Source of the DNA: an uncultured Flavonifractor sp.
Lineage (GTDB): Bacteria > Bacillota > Clostridia > Oscillospirales > Oscillospiraceae
DNA: 53,612 nt
Assembly (NCBI GenBank): GCA_944385585.1
Contig: CALWXU010000003.1
Span: forward strand, 1-53,612
Reading direction: 5' to 3'
Part shown: positions 1 through 7,671 of the stretch, piece by piece
Position numbering within the stretch: the first letter of the stretch is position 1
Layout of the letters: every line of letters begins with the position of its first letter
The notes under the pieces: generated by a model
Told to the model about the DNA's origin: nothing
Seen by the model: the letters and a program-made list of their open reading frames with translations, nothing else
The model's database searches: none
Position numbers and translations under genes: made by a program

Positions 1-765
1 ATGGAGAAGGGCCTGTCCTTCCTGGAGTTCAACTATATGATCATGCAGTCCTACGACTTCTACCACATGTTCCAGACTGTGGGCTGCAACCTCCAGTGCG
101 GCGGCGACGACCAGTGGTCCAACATGCTGGGCGGCACGGAGCTGATCCGCCGCAAGCTGGGCAAGGACGCCTATGCCATGACCATCACCCTGCTGCTCAC
201 CTCTGAGGGCAAGAAGATGGGCAAGACCCAGGCCGGCGCGGTGTGGCTGGACCCGGAAAAGACCAGCCCCTACGACTTCTACCAGTACTGGCGCAACGTA
301 GACGACGCCGACGTGCTCAAGTGCCTGCGGATGCTCACCGACCTGCCCCTGGAGCGCATCGACGAGATGGATCAGTGGGAGGGGGCCCGGCTCAACCAGG
401 CCAAGGAGATCCTGGCCTTTGAGCTGACCAAGCTGGTCCACTCCGAGGAGGAGGCCCAGAAGGCCCAGGATGCGGCCCGGGCCCTGTTCTCCCAGGGCGG
501 CGACCGCTCCAATATGCCCACCACCACCCTGTCCGCCGGCGATCTCACCGACGGGGCCGTCGGCGTGCTGGACCTCATGCTCAAGTGCGGCCTGGTGCCC
601 TCCAAGAAGGAGGCCCGCCGCCTCATCGAGCAGGGCGGCGTGGAGCTGGACGGGGACAAGGTCACCGACGTGGCCGCCTCCGTCACCGCGGAGCAGCTCT
701 CCGGCGAGGGCGTGACCATCAAGAAGGGCAAGAAGGTGTTCCACCGGGCTGTGCTGGGTGCATAA
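1..765 (+). CDS. tyrS: Tyrosine--tRNA ligase, C-terminal part
   Basis: Charges tRNA-Tyr with tyrosine in the cytoplasm. The gene enters from the left edge, so the N-terminal Rossmann part with the HIGH motif is missing; about 254 residues remain. The visible part starts in the catalytic domain (GGDDQWSN, which binds tyrosine/AMP) and carries the second class I signature as KMGKT, the usual TyrRS variant of KMSKS. A C-terminal S4-type RNA-binding domain follows (KCGLVPSKKEARRLIEQGG near residues 198-217). The stop is TAA and a strong terminator follows 10 bp later. The first ATG of the window is probably an internal methionine. Identification is secure; only the start is unknown. Confidence 0.95.
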   Translation: MEKGLSFLEFNYMIMQSYDFYHMFQTVGCNLQCGGDDQWSNMLGGTELIRRKLGKDAYAMTITLLLTSEGKKMGKTQAGAVWLDPEKTSPYDFYQYWRNVDDADVLKCLRMLTDLPLERIDEMDQWEGARLNQAKEILAFELTKLVHSEEEAQKAQDAARALFSQGGDRSNMPTTTLSAGDLTDGAVGVLDLMLKCGLVPSKKEARRLIEQGGVELDGDKVTDVAASVTAEQLSGEGVTIKKGKKVFHRAVLGA

Positions 766-775
766 ACGCAAAAGA

Positions 776-812
776 CAGAGGGCGCGAAGCCGTGGCTTCG
801 CGCCCTCTGTTT
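776..812. terminator. Bidirectional intrinsic terminator between tyrS and dapA
   Basis: Perfect 16-bp inverted repeat (arms 776-791 and 794-809, 2-nt loop) followed by TTT on the plus strand and preceded by an A-rich stretch, which is a T-rich tail on the minus strand. It lies between the converging tyrS and dapA stops and could serve both. Confidence 0.85.
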
Positions 813-819
813 GACGGAA

Positions 820-1722
820 TTATGCCGCCGGATGCTGGAGCAGGCCGGCCGCCTCCATGGCCTGGCGGAGCGCCTCCCGGTGGCCGTCGGAGAGCTCGCA
901 CAAGGGCAGGCGGAGGGGGCCCGCCGCCCAGCCGGCCAGATTCAGGGCCGCCTTGATGGGGATGGGGTTGACCTCGATGAAGAGGGCGTCCATGAGGGCC
1001 TGGTACCGGAGCTGGAGGGCGGCGGCCTCCTGGAAGGCCCCCTCCAGGCACAGGTGGGACATGCGCACCATCACCTCAGGGACCAGGTTGGAGGCCACGG
1101 AGACCACCCCCTCGGCCCCCAGGCTCATCATGGGCACCACCTGGTCGTCGTTGCCGGACCAGATGTGGAAGTCCGGCCCGCACAGGGCGTGGGTGTGGCT
1201 CAGTAGGGAGAAATTACCGCTGGCCTCCTTGACCCCGTTGATGTTGGGGTGCTGGGAGAGGGCCTTGTAGGTCTCGGCGGTGAAGGACACGCCGGTGCGG
1301 GAGGGCACGTTGTAGAGGAGGATGGGGAGCGCCACCCGGTCGGCGATGTATGTATAGTGCCGGATGAGCCCGTCCTGGGTTGCCTTGTTGTAATACGGAG
1401 TGACCAGAAGCAGGGCGTCCGCGCCGGCGTCCTGGACACGCTGGGACAGGGAGAGGGCGGCGGCGGTGGCGTTGCTCCCCGCGCCGGCGATTACCCTGGC
1501 CCGGCCGCTGACCCGCCTGACGCAGGCCTCCACCAGCCCGACATGCTCCCGGACAGAGAGGGTGGCGGATTCGCCGGTGGTGCCGCAGACGCAGACGGCG
1601 TCCACACCCCCCTCCAGCTGCCGGTCGATCAGGCGGGCAAACTGGTCGTAGCTGACGGCGCCGCTGTCGGTGAAGGGGGTGACAATGGCGGTGCAGACTC
1701 CGGTAAAAACGGGCTCTTTCAT
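820..1722 (-). CDS. dapA: 4-hydroxy-tetrahydrodipicolinate synthase
   Basis: Condenses pyruvate with aspartate semialdehyde, the first committed step toward diaminopimelate, lysine and, in spore formers, dipicolinate. The 300 residues are normal for the family. Visible landmarks: the GTTGES loop near residue 47 with the conserved Thr pair, Tyr137 in YNVPSRTG, and the Schiff-base lysine K165 in GVKEASGN. It starts 10 bp after the asd stop on the same strand, so the two enzymes that make and use aspartate semialdehyde are cotranscribed. A GGAGG lies somewhat far (about 13 nt) upstream of the ATG. Confidence 0.96.
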   Translation of the reverse strand: MKEPVFTGVCTAIVTPFTDSGAVSYDQFARLIDRQLEGGVDAVCVCGTTGESATLSVREHVGLVEACVRRVSGRARVIAGAGSNATAAALSLSQRVQDAGADALLLVTPYYNKATQDGLIRHYTYIADRVALPILLYNVPSRTGVSFTAETYKALSQHPNINGVKEASGNFSLLSHTHALCGPDFHIWSGNDDQVVPMMSLGAEGVVSVASNLVPEVMVRMSHLCLEGAFQEAAALQLRYQALMDALFIEVNPIPIKAALNLAGWAAGPLRLPLCELSDGHREALRQAMEAAGLLQHPAA

Positions 1723-1732
1723 GGGATTGGGC

Positions 1733-2818
1733 TTACCTCCTTACGATATAGCCCTCCGCGCACAGCAGTTCAGCCAGAAGGACCGCGCCGCCCGCGGCGC
1801 CGCGAAGGGTATTGTGGGACAGGCAGACGAACTTGTAGTCGTACTGCGTGTCGGGACGCAGACGGCCGATGGAGACCGCCATGCCGTCCTCCAGCATCCG
1901 GTCCAGCCGGGTCTGGGGGCGGTCTGGCTCCTCAAAGTAGTGGAGGAACTGCTTGGGGGCGGAGGGCAGGTTCAGCTCCTGGGCCCGGCCCTTGAACTCA
2001 GTCCAGCGAGCCTTGATCTCGTCCATGGCCGGCTTGTTCTGGAAGCGGGCGAACACCGCCGCCATGTGGCCGTTGGACACAGGCACCCGCAGGCACTGGG
2101 CGGTGATGGAGGGGGAGGAGGCGTTGACGATCACGCCGTTCTCCACCTTCCCCCACAGCTTCAGGGGCTCCTGCTCGCTCTTCTCCTCCTCGCCGCCGAT
2201 GTAGGGGATCACGTTGTCCACCATCTCTGGCCAGCTCTCAAAGGTCTTGCCGGCGCCGGAGATGGCCTGATAGGTGCACACCAGCACCTGCTCCAGCCCG
2301 AACTCCCGCAGGGGATGGAGGGCGGGGACATAGCTCTGCAGGGAGCAGTTGGACTTGACGGCGATGAGGCCCCGCTGGACCCCCAGGCGCTTCCGCTGGG
2401 CCTCGATGACCTGGATGTGCCCGGCGTTGATCTCAGGCACCACCATGGGCACGTCCGGCGTCCAGCGGTGGGCGGAGTTGTTGGACACCACGGGGCACTC
2501 GTGCTTGGCGTAGGCCTCCTCCAGGGCCTTGATCTCCTCCTTCTTCATGTCCACGGCGGAAAAGACGAAGTCCACCTGGGCGGCGATCTGCTCAATATCG
2601 GCCTCCGCATTGAGCACCACCAGCCCTTTTGCCCCCTCAGGCATGGGGGTGTCCAGGGCCCAGCGGGCCCCGATGGCCTCCTCATAGGTTTTTCCGGCAG
2701 AGCGGGGGCTGGCCGCCACGGCGGACAGCGTGAACCAGGGGTGGTGCACCAGCAGGGTGACAAACCGCTGCCCCACCATGCCGGTGGCCCCGATGACGCC
2801 AACTCTGTATTTCTCCAT
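1733..2818 (-). CDS. asd: Aspartate-semialdehyde dehydrogenase
   Basis: NADPH-dependent reduction of aspartyl phosphate to aspartate semialdehyde, feeding dapA just downstream. The 361-residue protein starts with a Rossmann motif (GATGMVG, residues 10-16). The catalytic Cys158 is in KSNCSLQS and a conserved His251 in SNGHMAAVF; SGAGKTFESWPEM belongs to the longer archaeal/fungal-like ASD branch. I chose the ATG at 2818 because GGAGG sits 8 nt upstream; an upstream in-frame ATG at 2839 lacks a ribosome site and would add seven residues. The leader is about 200 nt long and transcription probably starts near 3020. Confidence 0.95.
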   Translation of the reverse strand: MEKYRVGVIGATGMVGQRFVTLLVHHPWFTLSAVAASPRSAGKTYEEAIGARWALDTPMPEGAKGLVVLNAEADIEQIAAQVDFVFSAVDMKKEEIKALEEAYAKHECPVVSNNSAHRWTPDVPMVVPEINAGHIQVIEAQRKRLGVQRGLIAVKSNCSLQSYVPALHPLREFGLEQVLVCTYQAISGAGKTFESWPEMVDNVIPYIGGEEEKSEQEPLKLWGKVENGVIVNASSPSITAQCLRVPVSNGHMAAVFARFQNKPAMDEIKARWTEFKGRAQELNLPSAPKQFLHYFEEPDRPQTRLDRMLEDGMAVSIGRLRPDTQYDYKFVCLSHNTLRGAAGGAVLLAELLCAEGYIVRR

Positions 2819-2911
2819 AACCAGTACCTCCATCGTCATAGTATCCTATTCCAAACGCCGGCCGCGGTGACCGGTTTGCGGCAGATTTCCCGGGAAAAGC
2901 GAAATCCGCGG

Positions 2912-2941
2912 TTTACAGCCCCGCCGGTTTTGTACTATAAT
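2912..2941 (+). promoter_or_regulatory. SigA-type promoter toward the SpoIID-like gene
   Basis: TTTACA (2912-2917), 18-bp spacer, TATAAT (2936-2941) on the plus strand. Just downstream lies GGAGAC-N5-GTCTCC (2945-2961), near the expected transcription start, a possible operator or leader hairpin. Confidence 0.6.
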
Positions 2942-3026
2942 GTCGGAGACGGCTTGTCTCCCACCGGGTTCCCGCCGGCGGGGCGGGAGCGGGCGCCCCG
3001 GAGGGGGAGCCCGCCCGATTTGAAAA

Positions 3027-3056
3027 ATTGTATCACAGGAAAAAGCGGCGTGTCAA
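3027..3056 (-). promoter_or_regulatory. SigA-type promoter of asd-dapA
   Basis: Read on the minus strand: TTGACA (3056-3051), 18-bp spacer, TACAAT (3032-3027). Transcription from about 3020 would give a GC-rich leader of about 200 nt that contains a potential hairpin but no lysine-riboswitch or T-box landmarks I could recognise. Confidence 0.65.
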
Positions 3057-3082
3057 CGAAAGTGAGTTGAGAAATTCTGCAG

Positions 3083-4780
3083 ATGAGGCGGAACAGATGT
3101 GTCAGGCTTATGGGGGCGGCGGCGCTGTCCCTGGGCCTGCTGGCGGCCGGGCTGCCCCCTGCCGCCCAGGCGGCCTCGGTGGAGGCCAACCCCACCATCC
3201 GGGTGGGGCTGTACTACGGCAGCAGCGCCCTGGCCGGCGCCAATTTGGCCAACGAGGTGGGCAGCAGCTTCCGGTTCGGCTACTTTGACGGCAGTATGGC
3301 ATTTCAGGAGCTGGGCTATACGGAGGAGACGGCCATCTCGGTGGTCAAGACCCAGAACGTCTGGTACGGGACCGAGGTGGACTGGGGCGGCTCCGGCTAC
3401 TACGACAGCCAGACCTCAGACATTGCGGTGGGCTGCTACCACCTGGAGCTGCCGGGCACCTATGGCAGCTTTGACGAGGCGTATGCGGAGGCGTCCCGGT
3501 ACCCAGGCGGCTTTCCCGCCTGGGTCGACGGCAGCTACACCGTGCGGGTGGGGGCCTATCTGGACAGCGCCTCCGCCCGTGAGGCACAGAGCGCCCTGGG
3601 CCTCACGTCGGCCAGTGTGGCTGGCACCTCCGGCGCGGGGGTTTCCGTGGTGCGCACCGGGACGAACGAGATCCTGTTCCAGTTTGACAGCACCAGCGGG
3701 CTGTATCTGGCCGTCGACCCCGGACAGAGCGGCCGGGAGCAGGCGGAGACCCACTTCCGCGGCAACCGCTATTTCGGGGCCTTCGAATACCGGCGGAGCG
3801 GCGGGGACCTCACTGTGGTCAACGTCCTGTCCATGGACGACTATATCCAGGGGGTTATCGTGCAGGAGATGAGCGCCTCCTGGCCGCTGGAGGCGCTGAA
3901 GGCCCAGGCGGTGTGCGCCCGCAGCTATGCCTGGGGCACCCTCCGGGCCAGCAAGCACCAGGGCGACGGCTTCGACCTGTGCAGCAGCACCCACTGCCAG
4001 ATGTACGAGGGCGTGGCCGAGATGAGCGATAACAGCCGCCAGGCGGTGGAGGAGACCAGCGGGGAGTACCTGTGGTACAACGGCCAGGTGGCCGAGCAGG
4101 CGGTCTATTACTCCCACAACGGCGGGGCCAGCGAGAGCGCCGTCAACGTCTGGGGCAACGACTACCCCTATCTAACTGGCAAAATTGACCCGTACGAGGC
4201 GGCTGTGGCGGACAAGATCTCCAACTACAACTGGACGGTCACCTTCACCGGCGCGGAGCTGGCCCAGAAGGTGGGGGCCTCCGCCGACATCGTCAGCTTC
4301 CAGATCACCCAGACCAGCCCCACGGGCAACACCATTGAGATCACCCTCACCGATTCCGCCGGAAACCGCTATGTGGAATCCGGCGACGGCTGCCGCACCG
4401 CCCTGGGCCTGCGCTCCATGCATTACACGGTCAGCGGCGGCGGGGCCGCCTCCGGCGGCTATACCGTCAACGGAGCCGATACGATTTCCACCCTGAACGG
4501 CGCCTATGCCGTCAACGGCGACCGGGAGGCCGCGGCCCTCACTGACGGGCAGGCGTATCTCATCACTGGCGACGGCACCACAGCCCTGGCAGAGCCCAGC
4601 GCGGGCAGCACCGGCGGCAGCGTCGGTTCCGGCGACGGCACGTTCACCATCACCGGCTCCGGCTGGGGCCACAGCGTGGGCATGAGCCAGTGGGGGGCCT
4701 ACGCCATGGCCCAGCAGGGGTATACATATGAGGAGATTCTGAGCTTCTACTACACGGGAACCGAGGTGCACAGACCATAA
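3083..4780 (+). CDS. Secreted SpoIID/LytB-domain protein with SPOR-like repeat
   Basis: A 565-residue exported protein of the SpoIID/LytB family; SpoIID is a lytic transglycosylase that remodels peptidoglycan during engulfment. The N-terminus is a signal peptide (RRNR, hydrophobic core, cleavage near AQAAS). Residues about 150-190 ([20 protein letters not shown]) resemble a SPOR peptidoglycan-binding repeat. The SpoIID core starts near residue 245: [13 protein letters not shown] with the candidate catalytic Glu at about 261, then [10 protein letters not shown] and YYSHNGG. It closes with [13 protein letters not shown] near 527. The C-terminal half also holds a Gly/Ser-rich linker. Much longer than B. 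subtilis SpoIID (about 340 aa), so it may be a vegetative paralogue. Its stop overlaps the queA start. Confidence 0.85.
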   Translation: MRRNRCVRLMGAAALSLGLLAAGLPPAAQAASVEANPTIRVGLYYGSSALAGANLANEVGSSFRFGYFDGSMAFQELGYTEETAISVVKTQNVWYGTEVDWGGSGYYDSQTSDIAVGCYHLELPGTYGSFDEAYAEASRYPGGFPAWVDGSYTVRVGAYLDSASAREAQSALGLTSASVAGTSGAGVSVVRTGTNEILFQFDSTSGLYLAVDPGQSGREQAETHFRGNRYFGAFEYRRSGGDLTVVNVLSMDDYIQGVIVQEMSASWPLEALKAQAVCARSYAWGTLRASKHQGDGFDLCSSTHCQMYEGVAEMSDNSRQAVEETSGEYLWYNGQVAEQAVYYSHNGGASESAVNVWGNDYPYLTGKIDPYEAAVADKISNYNWTVTFTGAELAQKVGASADIVSFQITQTSPTGNTIEITLTDSAGNRYVESGDGCRTALGLRSMHYTVSGGGAASGGYTVNGADTISTLNGAYAVNGDREAAALTDGQAYLITGDGTTALAEPSAGSTGGSVGSGDGTFTITGSGWGHSVGMSQWGAYAMAQQGYTYEEILSFYYTGTEVHRP

Positions 4781-5802
4781 AGACCAGTGATTTCAACTTC
4801 GACCTGCCGGAGGAGCTGATCGCCCAGACACCGTTGGAGCGGCGGGACGCCTCCCGGCTCATGGTGCTGGACAAGGAGACCGGCGCCACCCGACACCTGC
4901 ACTTTTACGACCTGCCCACCCTGCTCCGGCCGGGGGACTGCCTGGTGCTCAACGACTCCCGGGTGCTGCCCGCCCGGCTGATCGGCCATCGGGAGCCCGG
5001 CGGCGGCGCGGTGGAGGTGCTGCTGCTCATCGACCGGGGGAACAAGACCTGGGAGTGCCTGGTGCGCCCCGGCCGCAAGCTGAAGCCCGGCGCCCGCGTG
5101 TCCTTTGGGGACGGGGCGCTGAAGGCCGAGGTGGTGGAGGTGTGCGAGGGGGGCAACCGGCTGGTCCGCTTCGAGTACGAGGGCATCTTCCTGGAGACCC
5201 TGGAGCGGCTGGGCAAGATGCCCCTGCCGCCCTATATCAAGGCGGAGCTGCAGGACCCGGAGCGCTATCAGACCGTCTACTCCCGGGAGGCGGGCTCCGC
5301 CGCCGCCCCCACCGCCGGGCTCCACTTCACCCCGGAGCTGCTGGAGCAGGTGCGGGCCATGGGGGTAAAAACCTGCTTTGTCACCCTCCACGTGGGCCTG
5401 GGCACCTTCCGCCCGGTGAAGGAGGAGGAGATCACCGACCACGATATGCACTCGGAGTACTGCATGATCTCCGCCGAGACCGCTGAGGCCATCAACCAGA
5501 CCAAGCGGGAAGGGGGGCGGGTGATCTGCGTGGGCACCACCTCCTGCCGCACCATCGAGAGCTGGGCGGCGGAGGACGGCACCCTGAAGGAGAGCGCCGG
5601 GTGGACAAAGATCTTCATCTATCCCGGCTACCGCTTCAGGGTGCTGGACGGCCTGATCACCAACTTCCACCTGCCGGAGTCCACGCTGATCATGCTGGTC
5701 TCCGCCCTGGCGGGGCGGGAGCACGTCCTGGCCGCCTACCGGGAGGCCGTGGAGCAGAAGTACCGCTTTTTCTCCTTTGGAGACGCCATGTTCATCTCAT
5801 AA
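4777..5802 (+). CDS. queA: S-adenosylmethionine:tRNA ribosyltransferase-isomerase, apparent AUA start
   Basis: Transfers and isomerises the ribosyl group of SAM onto preQ1-modified tRNA to give epoxyqueuosine. The family N-terminus ([16 protein letters not shown]) is encoded from 4780, but no ATG, GTG or TTG precedes it in frame after the stop at 4729-4731. The codon at the expected position is ATA (4777-4779), with GAGGTG 8 nt upstream. Starting there gives 341 residues, equal to B. subtilis QueA. The first standard in-frame start, TTG at 4834, would delete the first 19 residues. The ATAA overlap with the preceding stop mimics a usual ATGA overlap. Motifs seen: [62 protein letters not shown]. 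Confidence 0.9.
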   Translation: MKTSDFNFDLPEELIAQTPLERRDASRLMVLDKETGATRHLHFYDLPTLLRPGDCLVLNDSRVLPARLIGHREPGGGAVEVLLLIDRGNKTWECLVRPGRKLKPGARVSFGDGALKAEVVEVCEGGNRLVRFEYEGIFLETLERLGKMPLPPYIKAELQDPERYQTVYSREAGSAAAPTAGLHFTPELLEQVRAMGVKTCFVTLHVGLGTFRPVKEEEITDHDMHSEYCMISAETAEAINQTKREGGRVICVGTTSCRTIESWAAEDGTLKESAGWTKIFIYPGYRFRVLDGLITNFHLPESTLIMLVSALAGREHVLAAYREAVEQKYRFFSFGDAMFIS

Positions 5803-5807
5803 ATTCA

Positions 5808-5842
5808 CGCGGGGCGCGCCTGGATGCGCCCCGCGCTTTTTT
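5808..5842 (+). terminator. Intrinsic terminator after queA
   Basis: Perfect 9-bp GC stem (5809-5817 with 5826-5834, loop of 8) followed by six T (5837-5842), 6 bp after the queA stop. Confidence 0.9.
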
Positions 5843-5854
5843 GTAAAATCCCCC

Positions 5855-5883
5855 TTGACAAAACAACAGCGGTTTGGTATGCT
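5855..5883 (+). promoter_or_regulatory. SigA-type promoter of the trx operon
   Basis: TTGACA (5855-5860), 17-bp spacer, TATGCT (5878-5883). It lies just after the queA terminator and is the only clear promoter before trxA, trxB, the Rrf2 gene and the ccdA-tlpA fusion. Confidence 0.75.
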
Positions 5884-5894
5884 TTGCCTACAAC

Positions 5895-5913
5895 TGTAAT
5901 AAAAATAATTACA
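5895..5913 (+). promoter_or_regulatory. Dyad operator candidate in the trx leader
   Basis: TGTAAT-N7-ATTACA inverted repeat in an AT-rich patch, a few bases after the expected transcription start. The operon encodes its own Rrf2-family regulator, so autoregulation through this site is a reasonable inference; the sequence is also loosely Fur/PerR-like. Confidence 0.45.
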
Positions 5914-5972
5914 ATTCGAATAACAGCCCGCCGGCGGCGGCATCCTAAGGGCTGCCGCTGCGCGGAGAAAGG

Positions 5973-6296
5973 ATGATTGCGATGACACCCATTTCCATCA
6001 CCAAGGAGAATTTTGCCCAGCTGGTAGAGGGGGCGGAGACACCCGTTCTGGTGGACTTCTGGGCCCCTTGGTGCGGCTACTGCCGGCGCATCGCCCCGGT
6101 TGTCGACCAGCTTGCCCAGCAGTATGACGGGCAGCTCGTGGTGGGCAAGGTCAATGTGGATGAGCAGCCGGAGCTGGAGGAGCGGTTCCAGGTGGAGATC
6201 ATCCCCACCCTGCTGCTGTTCCGGGACGGCAAAGCGGGGGAGCCCCTGGTGAACCCGGGCTCCAAGGCCCAGATCGTGGACTGGGCCGGCCTGTGA
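5973..6296 (+). CDS. trxA: Thioredoxin (WCGYC active site)
   Basis: Small cytosolic dithiol reductase of about 107 residues. The active site reads WAPWCGYCRR, with Tyr in place of the common Pro between the cysteines, and the cis-Pro loop is IIPTLLLF. Two starts are possible: ATG 5973 with GGAG 5 nt upstream, or ATG 5982 with AAAGG 9 nt upstream giving the shorter MTPISITKENF start. It is the first gene of the redox operon; thioredoxin reductase follows within 15 bp and would recycle it. Confidence 0.92.
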   Translation: MIAMTPISITKENFAQLVEGAETPVLVDFWAPWCGYCRRIAPVVDQLAQQYDGQLVVGKVNVDEQPELEERFQVEIIPTLLLFRDGKAGEPLVNPGSKAQIVDWAGL

Positions 6297-6310
6297 GGGA
6301 GGGGGCAGCG

Positions 6311-7252
6311 ATGGCCGAGCGGCACTATGACGTGGCGGTGATCGGCGGCGGCCCCGCCGGGTACACCGCGGCCCTGTACTGCGCCAGGAGCGGCCTGACC
6401 GTGGCGGTGCTGGAGAAGCTCTCTGCCGGCGGGCAGATGGCCACCACCGACTGGGTGGAGAACTACCCCGGCTTTGACGAGGGGATCAACGGCTTTGAGC
6501 TGGCCCAGCAGATGGAGCGCCAGGCCAGGCGGTTCGGCGCGGAGAGCATCTACGGCGAGGTGACGGAGGCGGAGTTGTCTGTCAGCCCCAAGCGCATGGT
6601 CAGCTCTGAGGGGGTGATCACCGCGGACGCGGTGATCCTGGCCACCGGCGCATACCCCCGGGAGCTGGGCCTGCCGGACGAGGGCGCCCTCCGGGGCCGG
6701 GGGGTGGCCTATTGCGCCACCTGTGACGGCATGTTTTACAAGGGCAAGACAGTGGTGGTGGCCGGCGGCGGCAACACAGCGGTGGAGGATGCCCTCTACC
6801 TGTCCAAGCTGTGCCGGAAGGTGTACCTGGTCCACCGGCGGGACCGGCTGCGGGCCCCGGCGTCCAGCCGCCAGACCCTGGAGGGAAACGGGGTGGAGAT
6901 CCTGTGGAACACCCGGATCACGGGCCTGCGCAGGGAAAAGACCCTGACAGGCGTCGAGCTGGAGGATGTGGCCAGCGGCGCCCGGCGGGAGCTGGCGTGC
7001 GACGGCCTGTTTGTGGCGGTGGGCCGGGTTCCGGACACGGCTCTCTTTGCCGGGCAGGTGGAGATGGACGGGGCCGGCTACCTGAAGGCGGACGAGAGCA
7101 CCCGCACCAGCGTCCCCGGCGTGTTCGCGGCGGGGGACGTGCGCACCAAGGCGGTGCGGCAGGTCGTCACCGCCGCCGCGGACGGGGCTGTGGCGGCCCA
7201 TTTTGCGGAGGAGTACCTGCTCGCTCTGCGGGAAGGGGCGGAGCCGTTGTGA
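6311..7252 (+). CDS. trxB: Thioredoxin-disulfide reductase
   Basis: Low-molecular-weight flavoprotein (about 313 residues) that reduces thioredoxin with NADPH. FAD-binding GGGPAGYTAALY at the N-terminus, redox pair CATC near residues 134-137, NADPH-binding GGGNTAVEDALY followed by HRRDRLRA, and the C-terminal FAD motif GVFAAGDV. I chose ATG 6311 because GAGGGAGGGGG lies just before it; a GTG at 6293 overlapping the trxA stop would add six residues. The last bases overlap the GTG of the Rrf2 gene, so the three are translationally linked. Confidence 0.95.
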   Translation: MAERHYDVAVIGGGPAGYTAALYCARSGLTVAVLEKLSAGGQMATTDWVENYPGFDEGINGFELAQQMERQARRFGAESIYGEVTEAELSVSPKRMVSSEGVITADAVILATGAYPRELGLPDEGALRGRGVAYCATCDGMFYKGKTVVVAGGGNTAVEDALYLSKLCRKVYLVHRRDRLRAPASSRQTLEGNGVEILWNTRITGLRREKTLTGVELEDVASGARRELACDGLFVAVGRVPDTALFAGQVEMDGAGYLKADESTRTSVPGVFAAGDVRTKAVRQVVTAAADGAVAAHFAEEYLLALREGAEPL

Positions 7253-7671
7253 ACAGCGCCTTCTGCGTGGCGCTCCACGCGCTGGTGTACCTGAACCGCC
7301 GGGGCGGGCTGGTATCCAGCGGGGAGCTGGCCCAAAGCGCCTGTACCAACCCCGCCCGGATACGAAAGGTGATGGCCGGATTGAAACGCGCCGGGCTGGT
7401 GGAGACCCAGGCGGGCAGCGAGGGGGGCTACCGCTTTGCGGGGGAGCCGGAATCCCTCACCCTGGATCGGGTGGCGGAGGCGGTGGACGCCCGCTTTGTG
7501 GCCGCCCACTGGCGCAGCGGCAGTGTGGATCAGCCCTGCCTGGTGGCCTCCGGCATGGCGGATGTGATGGACGGCCTGCTGGATGAGCTGGACAGCCGCT
7601 GCCGCTCCTATCTGTCAACCATCAGCCTGGCGGAGATCGACCGCCGGCTGAGAGAATCGGGAGGACAATGA
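7249..7671 (+). CDS. Rrf2-family transcriptional regulator (YwnA-like)
   Basis: About 140 residues starting with GTG that overlaps the trxB stop (GTGA). The winged helix is typical of Rrf2: AFCVALHALVYL at the start, NPARIRKVMAGLKRAGLV and the GSEGGYRFAG wing. Instead of the three-cysteine iron-sulfur cluster of IscR/NsrR, only one cysteine is present in the second half (VDQPCLVASGM), resembling the cluster-less YwnA/YwgB subgroup; further cysteines occur near residues 5, 31 and 120. A thiol-sensing role for the trx operon is inference. Its stop overlaps the next ATG (ATGA). Confidence 0.85.
   Translation: MNSAFCVALHALVYLNRRGGLVSSGELAQSACTNPARIRKVMAGLKRAGLVETQAGSEGGYRFAGEPESLTLDRVAEAVDARFVAAHWRSGSVDQPCLVASGMADVMDGLLDELDSRCRSYLSTISLAEIDRRLRESGGQ

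Noticed and set aside
2819..3020. Lysine riboswitch or T-box in the long asd leader
   Set aside because: The leader is structured and about 200 nt, but I see neither the conserved lysine-riboswitch core nor a TGGNACCGCG T-box sequence; a covariance-model search would decide.
1670..3070. Long plus-strand open frame (466 codons) opposite asd and dapA
   Set aside because: It is antisense to two well-conserved genes and its Gly/His/Leu/Arg-rich translation matches no protein pattern; it is a by-product of high GC.
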